From DASZHJ01 sp035581425 (GTDB taxonomy: Bacteria; Pseudomonadota; Alphaproteobacteria; ATCC43930; CGMCC-115725), in NCBI GenBank assembly GCA_035581425.1, contig DATJVP010000109.1, positions 1 to 11,317 on the forward strand: a stretch of 11,317 nt of DNA, given 5' to 3'. Positions within the stretch are counted from its first letter, which is position 1, and the number at the start of each line of letters is the position of its first letter. The notes under the pieces are model-generated. The model did no database searches. It worked only from the letters and a program-made list of their open reading frames with translations, and had not been told where the DNA came from. The position numbers and the translations under genes were made by a program. Below are positions 6,311 through 11,317 of this stretch, piece after piece.

Positions 6311-6694
6311 ATGCGTCGAGTCCTTCTGATCCTCGCCGGCCTCAACGGTCTGGCGGCCGTCGTCCTGGGAGCGGCAGCCCAGCATCTCTGGGCGGCCGAC
6401 TCCGGTGCGCGCGCCCTGGTCGAAACCGGGGTGCGCTACGGCCTGCCGCATGCGGCAGTGTCCGTGGCTCTGGCGGCATTCCCCACGCAGGGCTCGGTGC
6501 TGGGGCGGCGCCTTCACGCCGGCGCTGGATTGAGCTTGGCCGTCGGAACGACACTCTTCTGCGGAGGTCTCTACGCTCTCGCAGCAGGCATCGGGGGCGC
6601 GGTCGCGCGTCTGGTCCCGGTCGGCGGGAGCCTCATGATACTGGGCTGGGTGCTGCTGTTAGGCTGGGCTGCAGTCTCGGCCCGCCGCATCTAG
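6311..6694 (+). CDS. DUF423-family small membrane protein
   Basis: A 127-residue inner-membrane protein with four predicted helices (about 4-24, 43-58, 70-92 and 98-122). DUF423 hallmarks are the start RRVLLILAGLNGLAAVVLGA, the ETGVRYGLPHA motif (38-48), the F-x-G-x-LY-x-L segment (TLFCGGLYAL, 81-90) and PVGGSLMILGWVLL near the end. The family, which includes E. coli YgdD, is widespread and its role is unknown. ATG 6311 is taken as start; GTG 6305, two codons earlier, is equally possible because neither has a strong RBS. The stop lies only three bases from the end of the convergent FAD-enzyme gene, so no terminator is visible between them. Confidence 0.85.
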   Translation: MRRVLLILAGLNGLAAVVLGAAAQHLWAADSGARALVETGVRYGLPHAAVSVALAAFPTQGSVLGRRLHAGAGLSLAVGTTLFCGGLYALAAGIGGAVARLVPVGGSLMILGWVLLLGWAAVSARRI

Positions 6695-6697
6695 CTC

Positions 6698-7822
6698 TCA
6701 GGCGAGCAAGCGGTTCGGCAGAATGGCGCTTGCGGTGAGGCCCAGCTTCTGAAGCTCGTCAGGAACCGTGCCGCCGGTCGCAAGCGCCACCGTGAGCCGC
6801 CCCATCGCCGGCGAAGTCATGATGCCGTAGCCGCCCTGTCCCGCGAGCCAGAAGAATCCCGGCGCATCCGGCGCCGGGCCCACCACGGGCGTCTTGTCGC
6901 GCACGAAGCTGCGCAGGCCCGCCCATTTGCGCAGTACGCGGCGGACCTCGATCGTCGTCTTCGCCTGCAGACGGTCGGCCGCTTCGGCGACGTCCATCTC
7001 CTCCGGCTGGACGTCGCAGGGGGCGATCGGTGTCTGGTCCGCGGGCGAGACGAGAAGCCGCCCGGACTCCGGCTTGAAGTAGAGCGTCTCCTCGATGTCG
7101 CTCACCATCGGCCATTTGCTCGTGTCGTAGGCCGCGGGCGGATCGATGGTGAAAGCGGTGCGCCGCTTCGGGACGAGTCCCATCTGTCGGACGCCCGCAA
7201 GGCGCGCAACCTCGTCCGCCCAGGCGCCTGCGGCGTCGATCACCAGCGGCGCCTCCCAGCGCCCCGCAGGGGTCGTCGCCTCCCAGACCGAGCCGCGCCG
7301 CACGAGCGCGGTCACCTCGGCCGAGCTCACGATCTCGCCGCCCCGAGCGCGCAATCCGCGGAGGAAACCTTGATGGATTGCATGCACGTCCATGTCCATG
7401 GCGTCGGGCTCGAGGAATGCGTAGCCGAGCCTCTCGCGGCGGAGCGCAGGACAGAGCGCTAGCGCCTCCTCGACGCCGAGAGCGCGGACGCTGTCGACGT
7501 AGCGCTGCCCTTCCGCGAGCGCCTCGCGATAGGCCGTCTCAGCATCCCTCGGCGCCACGATCATGGACCCGCGCGGGGTCAGAAGCGGATGATCCGTGAA
7601 GCCCTTCGGAGGATCGCGCAGGAAGGAACCGCTGCTCACCGTGAGCGCGCGGATCGCGGCGTTGCCGTAGGTCTCCGTGAAAAGCGCGGCGGAGCGGCCG
7701 GTCGAGTGATAGCCCGGCGCCGCCTCGCGCTCGAGAAGCACGACGCGCCCATGCTCCGCGAGGAAATACCCCGCCGAGGCTCCGGCGATCCCGCCACCCA
7801 CGATCAGGAAATCGACTGCCAT
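6698..7822 (-). CDS. FAD-dependent amine/amino-acid dehydrogenase, DauA-like (DAO family)
   Basis: A 374-residue flavoenzyme of the DAO fold. The N-terminal FAD-binding motif is VGGGIAGASAGYFLAEHGRVVLLERE (residues 8-33; dinucleotide loop G9-G14), followed by GYHSTGRSAA (37-46). The length and the PKRRTAF, YFKPESG, WAGLRSFVRD and GQGGYGIMTS blocks align with Pseudomonas D-arginine dehydrogenase DauA. Compared with DauA as recalled, Y53, R222, Y249 and R305 have counterparts, but H48 is replaced by L47 and E87, which contacts the substrate guanidinium, by S86. It is therefore probably an oxidative deaminator of a D-amino acid or related amine, but not specific for D-arginine. It lacks a signal peptide and passes electrons to an unidentified acceptor. 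It follows the TAXI gene by 21 bp on the same strand, implying one transcript. Start ATG 7822. Confidence 0.88.
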   Translation of the reverse strand: MAVDFLIVGGGIAGASAGYFLAEHGRVVLLEREAAPGYHSTGRSAALFTETYGNAAIRALTVSSGSFLRDPPKGFTDHPLLTPRGSMIVAPRDAETAYREALAEGQRYVDSVRALGVEEALALCPALRRERLGYAFLEPDAMDMDVHAIHQGFLRGLRARGGEIVSSAEVTALVRRGSVWEATTPAGRWEAPLVIDAAGAWADEVARLAGVRQMGLVPKRRTAFTIDPPAAYDTSKWPMVSDIEETLYFKPESGRLLVSPADQTPIAPCDVQPEEMDVAEAADRLQAKTTIEVRRVLRKWAGLRSFVRDKTPVVGPAPDAPGFFWLAGQGGYGIMTSPAMGRLTVALATGGTVPDELQKLGLTASAILPNRLLA

Positions 7823-7843
7823 GTCGTCACCACGGAAATGCCG

Positions 7844-8833
7844 TCAGCGCAGCTCCTTCGGAACCTTGACGCCGGTCTCGCGATAGTAGCGCAGCGCACC
7901 CTCGTGCAGCCTGGTCCCGAGCATCGAGATCTGCGCGGGCGTCACCGAGGCCCAGGCGGGATCGCTTGCCGCGAGCGCCGCGCGTTCGGTCCAGAAGGCC
8001 TTGGTGATGCGATAGGCGTCGGCCGCACTCAAGCGCGTCGTCGTGTAAAGCGCCGCCGGGAGCGCCACACTGAGAATGTCCTCGTCGATGCCAGGATAGG
8101 TGCCGCGGGGTATCGTCATGGCGACGGTGGTGCCGTCATTGGCGATCACCTGCGAGCGCTGCTCCGAGGAGAGGGAGAGGAGCCGCAGCGGGACCTCGCC
8201 CGCGAGCGAGCGCAGCGCCGGGATCGGGTAAGGGCCGGCGACGGCGAAGCCGATCACCTGCTTTCCCTTGAGCGCGGCTGGCGCGGCGGTGCTGTCGATG
8301 TCGATGAGCTGCACCTTGCTCTCGAGCCCAAGCAGCTTCAGCATCGCCGCCGTCTGGCGCTCGCCGAGACTGCCTCGGCCCCCCGGAATGAACGGCCGTC
8401 CCGCGAGATCGCTGAAGCTGCGGACGCCGCTGTCCGCCCGCACGACCCAGTGCATGGTCTGAAATGGGATCGGAAAGAGCGCGCGGATGTCCCGATAGTG
8501 CGGGTTCTTGCCGTAGGGTTTGTCGCCGTGACGCGCTTCCGCGATGACGTTGGGCGGCGCGGTGAAGAGTGAGCGTGCCCGATCGCCCGCGGCGTCGATC
8601 ACGTTCTGCACCGAGCCCTGGCTTTCCTCGAGCGCGATCGTCGGGGCGGGGCTCGCGAGACGGCCAAGCGCCGCAACGAGCTCCTTCGCAAGGCCGTAAT
8701 AGGGACCATCGGCCTTTCCCGCGCGAAGCACGATCGGCGGAGCCGAAGCGGCGGCGGCCTCTGCCGTCGCGAGCGCGCCCGCGAGCGCGATTGCCGCTCC
8801 CACGCGGAGCAATGTTCCCAATCCTCCCACCAC
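7844..8833 (-). CDS. TAXI-family TRAP transporter solute-binding protein
   Basis: A 329-residue periplasmic binding protein with a signal peptide (hydrophobic run about 5-22, AEAAAAS cleavage region about 24-30). Family features are LRAGKADGPYYGLAKEL (36-52), the SQGSVQNV segment (71-78), FTAPPNVIAEA (90-100), an early Y/W-rich ligand region MHWVVRADSGVRSFSDLAGR (127-146), PGGRGSLGERQTA (150-162) and a YPGID/DILSVALPAALYTTTRL run (246-267). TAXI proteins deliver small acids such as glutamate or other dicarboxylates to fused TRAP permeases. No TRAP membrane subunit is encoded in the window, so it is an orphan or uses one elsewhere. GTG 8833 is chosen because AAGGGG lies six bases upstream and the signal peptide starts there; the frame extends further upstream without signal-like sequence. 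It is co-transcribed with the FAD enzyme, suggesting uptake and oxidation of the same compound. Confidence 0.86.
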   Translation of the reverse strand: MVGGLGTLLRVGAAIALAGALATAEAAAASAPPIVLRAGKADGPYYGLAKELVAALGRLASPAPTIALEESQGSVQNVIDAAGDRARSLFTAPPNVIAEARHGDKPYGKNPHYRDIRALFPIPFQTMHWVVRADSGVRSFSDLAGRPFIPGGRGSLGERQTAAMLKLLGLESKVQLIDIDSTAAPAALKGKQVIGFAVAGPYPIPALRSLAGEVPLRLLSLSSEQRSQVIANDGTTVAMTIPRGTYPGIDEDILSVALPAALYTTTRLSAADAYRITKAFWTERAALAASDPAWASVTPAQISMLGTRLHEGALRYYRETGVKVPKELR

Positions 8834-8914
8834 GGCGCACCCCTTTTTCGCGCTTCTGCCGGCGCATAGTGCAGGCTGTGGTGCTGTCGCTGCAAGCTTC
8901 AGATGGGTCCGAGA

Positions 8915-8932
8915 TGCCGCGGTGGCGCGGCA
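8915..8932. promoter_or_regulatory. perfect 7-bp inverted repeat between divergent TAXI and deacetylase genes
   Basis: TGCCGCG-GTGG-CGCGGCA lies in the 152-bp divergent region between 8833 and 8986, 54 bp before the deacetylase start. It could be an operator or RNA hairpin in the 5' leader. High GC content makes chance palindromes common, so the role is unproven. Confidence 0.3.
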
Positions 8933-8985
8933 CCCGCGGGTTGTGCCAAACTCGCGGCCGTACCCGCCGCGCATCGAGGGCGCCC

Positions 8986-9912
8986 GTGACGACACTGCTG
9001 TTCTCGCATCCCGCCTGCATCGAGCACGATCCCGGCGATTTCCACCCGGAATCCCCGGCGCGGTTGCGCGCGGTGCTAGCGGCGCTCGAGGCGGAGGAAT
9101 TCGCCCTGCTCGAGCGGCGGCCGGCTCCGCGCGCGGAGATCGAGGATGTGGCGCGCGTCCATCCCCGAGACTTCGTCGAGGCGTTGCTCGCGGCGGTGCC
9201 GGCGACGGGCCATGTCGGGGTCGATCCCGACACCATTCTCTCACCGGCCTCGGGCGAGGCGGCGCTTCGCGCAGCGGGCGCGGTAGTCGCGGCGGTCGAC
9301 GCCGTGGTGAAGCGCGAGGCCGAGAACGCCTTCTGCGCCGTGCGCCCGCCGGGCCATCACGCGGAGCCCGAGCGTGCCATGGGCTTCTGCCTCTTCAACA
9401 GCATCGCCGTCGGCGCCGCGCGCGCCCGCGAGGTCCACGGGCTCGAGCGCGTCGCCGTCGTCGATTTCGACGTGCATCACGGCAACGGCACCCAGGCGAT
9501 GTTCGAGCGCGACCCCACGCTCCTCTATGCCTCGACGCATCAATATCCGCTCTATCCCGGGACCGGCGCCGTCGGCGAGCGCGGGGTCGGCAATATCGTC
9601 AACGTGCCGCTCCGTCCGGGCTCGGGCTCCGCGGAATTCCGGCGCGCCTTCGAGACCACGATTCTTCCGGCACTCGACGAGTTCCGGCCGGCACTCGTCA
9701 TGATCTCTGCCGGCTTCGACGCGCACCGCCGCGATCCGCTCGCTCAGCTCATGCTCGTCGAGGACGACTATCGCTGGGCGACGGAGCAGCTGCTCGCCTG
9801 CGCCGGGCGGCACGCGGAGGGACGGCTTGTCTCTGCGCTCGAGGGCGGCTACGACCTCTCCGCGCTCGCAGCGAGTGCCGCAGCGCATGTTCGCGCTCTG
9901 ATGGAAGCCTGA
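8986..9912 (+). CDS. histone deacetylase-family (class II-like) amidohydrolase
   Basis: A 308-residue zinc amidohydrolase of the arginase/deacetylase fold, close in length to bacterial acetylpolyamine amidohydrolase/AcuC-type proteins. Landmarks are HPESPARLRAVL (20-31), the catalytic RPPGHHAEPERAMGFCLFN (120-138; H124/H125), VVDFDVHHGNGTQ (158-170; zinc ligands D162 and H164), ISAGFDAHRRDPL (240-252; zinc ligand D245) and EGGYDL (286-291; Y289 for the transition state). All catalytic residues are present. Likely substrates are acetylated polyamines or acetyl-lysine proteins; the sequence does not decide. GTG 8986 is preferred: GAGGG five bases upstream, and the family N-terminus TTLLFSHPACIEHDP begins there, while the longer frame to 8569 is low-complexity Arg/Pro-rich and antisense to the TAXI gene. 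It sits directly before xseB, a common alphaproteobacterial order. Confidence 0.93.
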   Translation: MTTLLFSHPACIEHDPGDFHPESPARLRAVLAALEAEEFALLERRPAPRAEIEDVARVHPRDFVEALLAAVPATGHVGVDPDTILSPASGEAALRAAGAVVAAVDAVVKREAENAFCAVRPPGHHAEPERAMGFCLFNSIAVGAARAREVHGLERVAVVDFDVHHGNGTQAMFERDPTLLYASTHQYPLYPGTGAVGERGVGNIVNVPLRPGSGSAEFRRAFETTILPALDEFRPALVMISAGFDAHRRDPLAQLMLVEDDYRWATEQLLACAGRHAEGRLVSALEGGYDLSALAASAAAHVRALMEA

Positions 9913-9920
9913 CCGGACGC

Positions 9921-9949
9921 TTGCTCCGCTCGGGCCTGCCCCATAGAGT
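9921..9949 (+). promoter_or_regulatory. weak sigma70-like promoter before xseB
   Basis: TTGCTC (9921-9926) and TAGAGT (9944-9949) are 17 bases apart and lie 29 bp before the xseB start. Three of six and four of six bases match the sigma70 boxes. It could give the housekeeping unit its own transcription apart from the deacetylase gene 66 bp upstream. Confidence 0.25.
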
Positions 9950-9978
9950 GGCGCGCAATTTTTCCGGAAAGGGGAATC

Positions 9979-10230
9979 GTGGCCGATTCGAAGTTGTCCG
10001 CGGAGATCGCCAAGCTGAGCTTCGAGGACGCGCTCGCTGAGCTCGAGCAGATCGTACGCCGCCTCGAGGGCGGTGCCGGCAAGCTCGATGAGGCGATCCA
10101 GTCCTATGAGCGCGGTGCGCTCCTGAAGCGGCACTGCGAGGCGAAACTTCGCGAGGCACAGGCGCGCGTCGACAAGATCGTGATTGCGGCCGACGGCAGC
10201 GTCAAGACGGAGCCCGCCAATCTTGACTGA
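9979..10230 (+). CDS. xseB: exodeoxyribonuclease VII small subunit
   Basis: An 83-residue acidic, helical protein with the XseB signature: LSFEDALAELEQIVRRLEGG (residues 14-33), then LDEAIQSYERGALLKRHCEAKL (37-58, a helical hairpin ending near RVDKI). It binds the large subunit XseA to form exonuclease VII, which degrades single-stranded DNA in both directions; xseA is not in the window. The length is standard. The GTG start at 9979 is supported by AAAGGGG about four bases upstream. Its final codons overlap the ispA start by eight bases, so the two are translationally coupled. Confidence 0.95.
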   Translation: MADSKLSAEIAKLSFEDALAELEQIVRRLEGGAGKLDEAIQSYERGALLKRHCEAKLREAQARVDKIVIAADGSVKTEPANLD

Positions 10231-11134
10231 GCAGTCCTGGCCGCGGAGCACAGCCTTTCCCGCGGCGCTCAGCGACGCCGCGAGGCTCACCGACGAGGCG
10301 CTCGACCGGCTGATGCCGGTGCCGCAGGGCCTCGAAGCGCGTGTCGTCGAAGCGATGCGCTATGCGGCCATCGCGCCGGGCAAGCGCCTTCGGCCTTTCC
10401 TCGTCCTCGCGAGCGCGCGGCTCTTCTCGGTGGCAGAGCGCAGCGCGCTCCAGGTCGCGGCTGCGATCGAGCTCGTGCATTCCTATTCGCTCGTGCACGA
10501 CGATCTTCCCGCGATGGACAACAGCGATCTCCGCCGGGGCCGGCCGACCTGTCACAAGGAATTCGACGAGGCGACCGCGGTACTTGCCGGCGACGGCCTC
10601 TTGACGCTCGCCTTCGAGATCCTGGCGCAGCGCGACACCCATGGCGATCCCGGCGTGCGCTGCGAGCTCGTGAGCGCGCTCGCGCAGGCCGCCGGTGCCG
10701 CAGGCATGGTGGGCGGGCAGATGATGGATTTGATCGCGGAGAACCGCCGCCTCGACATCGGCGCGATCACGCGGCTCCAGCGCCTGAAGACCGGCGCCCT
10801 CATCGCCTTCTCCTGCGAGGCCGGGGCGATCCTCGGCAAGGCCTCCATCGAGATGCGTTTGGCGCTCCGCGGATACGCCCACGACCTCGGTCTCGCCTTC
10901 CAGATCGCCGACGATCTCCTGGACGTCGAGGGGTCGGCAGGGGAGACCGGGAAGCCGGTCGGCCAGGACGCCGCCGCAGGGAAGGCCACTTTCGTCTCGA
11001 TCCTCGGGATCGAGCGAGCGCGCGATCAAGCGGAGCTCTTAATTCGACAAGCGGTTGCACATCTTGATTTGTTCGAGGAAAGAGCCGACCTTCTCCGCCA
11101 GGCGGCCCGTTTCGTGGTCGACCGCCGCACCTAA
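10223..11134 (+). CDS. ispA: farnesyl diphosphate synthase / polyprenyl synthetase
   Basis: A 303-residue short-chain trans-prenyltransferase condensing IPP with DMAPP and GPP to give farnesyl diphosphate, the precursor of quinones, undecaprenyl phosphate and carotenoids. Landmarks are GKRLRPFL (53-60), the first aspartate-rich motif with LVHDDLPAMDNSDLRRGRP (90-108; D93, D94, D99, plus R104/R105), GGQMMDL (164-170), LKTGALI (188-194), the second aspartate-rich motif FQIADDLLDVEG (226-237), and GK for diphosphate contact. The start is a TTG overlapping the xseB stop region by eight bases, with a GGAG about ten bases upstream; the family N-terminus fits this and the frame further upstream is the shadow of xseB. 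It leads into dxs with a 15-bp gap. Confidence 0.95.
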   Translation: MTEQSWPRSTAFPAALSDAARLTDEALDRLMPVPQGLEARVVEAMRYAAIAPGKRLRPFLVLASARLFSVAERSALQVAAAIELVHSYSLVHDDLPAMDNSDLRRGRPTCHKEFDEATAVLAGDGLLTLAFEILAQRDTHGDPGVRCELVSALAQAAGAAGMVGGQMMDLIAENRRLDIGAITRLQRLKTGALIAFSCEAGAILGKASIEMRLALRGYAHDLGLAFQIADDLLDVEGSAGETGKPVGQDAAAGKATFVSILGIERARDQAELLIRQAVAHLDLFEERADLLRQAARFVVDRRT

Positions 11135-11149
11135 AGGAGCAATTTTAGC

Positions 11150-11317
11150 GTGGATCGGGAAGCGTCAGTTCCGTCGATCTCCAATCGCACGCCGCTGTTG
11201 GACCGGATCAAGGTTCCCGCGGATTTGCGTGCGCTTGCGGAGAGCGATTTGGCGCAGGTGGCGGACGAGCTGCGTCTGGAGTTGGTGGACGCGGTTTCGA
11301 TGACGGGCGGGCATCTT
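11150..11317 (+). CDS. dxs: 1-deoxy-D-xylulose-5-phosphate synthase, N-terminal end (partial)
   Basis: The first 56 codons of a thiamine-diphosphate enzyme joining pyruvate and glyceraldehyde 3-phosphate in the first step of the MEP isoprenoid pathway. TPLLDRIKVPADLRALAES (residues 14-32) and LELVDAVSMTGGHL (43-56) are the standard Dxs N-terminus. The window ends inside the SxTGGHLG motif, so the ThDP site is not seen. The start is GTG 11150, with AAAGGAG about ten bases upstream and a 15-bp gap after ispA, so it belongs to the xseB-ispA-dxs transcript. Confidence 0.94.
   Translation, partial: MDREASVPSISNRTPLLDRIKVPADLRALAESDLAQVADELRLELVDAVSMTGGHL

Noticed and set aside
7589..8572. Long plus-strand frame (327 codons) across the FAD enzyme and TAXI genes
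   Set aside because: It spans two well-supported genes on the other strand and is Arg/Glu-rich without recognisable domains.
1..11317. Search for a CRISPR array, toxin-antitoxin pair or complete defence island
   Set aside because: No regularly spaced direct repeats, no nuclease/toxin pair and no defence gene cluster are visible; only the orphan polymerase core hints at mobile-element or defence ancestry.

Overview
The window looks like a chromosomal segment of a high-GC alphaproteobacterium. The reasons are the base composition, frequent GTG/TTG starts, the order histone deacetylase-like gene – xseB – ispA – dxs (typical of Rhizobiales/Rhodospirillales), a GAF-linked class III cyclase, a TAXI-type binding protein, and a repeat resembling the palindromic elements scattered in such genomes. 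No species can be named from the sequence alone.

Layout, left to right. (1) 1-2525, plus strand: the last 54 residues of a MocR-type regulator, a complete isocitrate lyase/PEP mutase superfamily enzyme, then drug/metabolite (EamA) transporters. Only the middle transporter is intact. In front of it is the C-terminal half of a paralogue, and behind it only 26 N-terminal codons of what looks like a third; both joins to the intact gene are ATGA stop/start overlaps. (2) About 2600-3683, plus strand: an orphan family-B DNA polymerase palm/thumb core without an exonuclease domain. It is preceded by a 10-codon ORF with a strong ribosome binding site, and its 3' end runs 36 bp into the next gene. This is probably a decayed mobile-element or phage-derived piece. 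(3) 3648-5057, minus strand: a cytosolic GAF plus class III adenylate/guanylate cyclase protein with unusual purine-contacting residues. (4) About 5058-5614: a gene-poor stretch holding a coding-like frame without a start, the first codons of an IS5-type transposase, and a degenerate REP-like palindrome. (5) 5615-6694: a MarR-family regulator divergent from a small DUF423 membrane protein. (6) 6698-8833, minus strand: a two-gene unit of a TAXI solute-binding protein followed by a DauA-like FAD amine dehydrogenase. (7) 8986-11317, plus strand: a histone deacetylase-like amidohydrolase, then xseB, ispA and the start of dxs. The last three form the conserved housekeeping unit for exonuclease VII and isoprenoid precursor synthesis.

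The right part (about 6.7-11.3 kb) reads as stable, very GC-rich core genome. The left part (about 1.2-5.6 kb) reads as a rearranged accessory region with transporter remnants, an orphan polymerase and an insertion-sequence scrap. No complete new defence or mobile system is visible. The best leads are the orphan polymerase core, the broken transporter array, the cyclase's substrate-site substitutions, and the DauA-like enzyme lacking the D-arginine-recognising glutamate.
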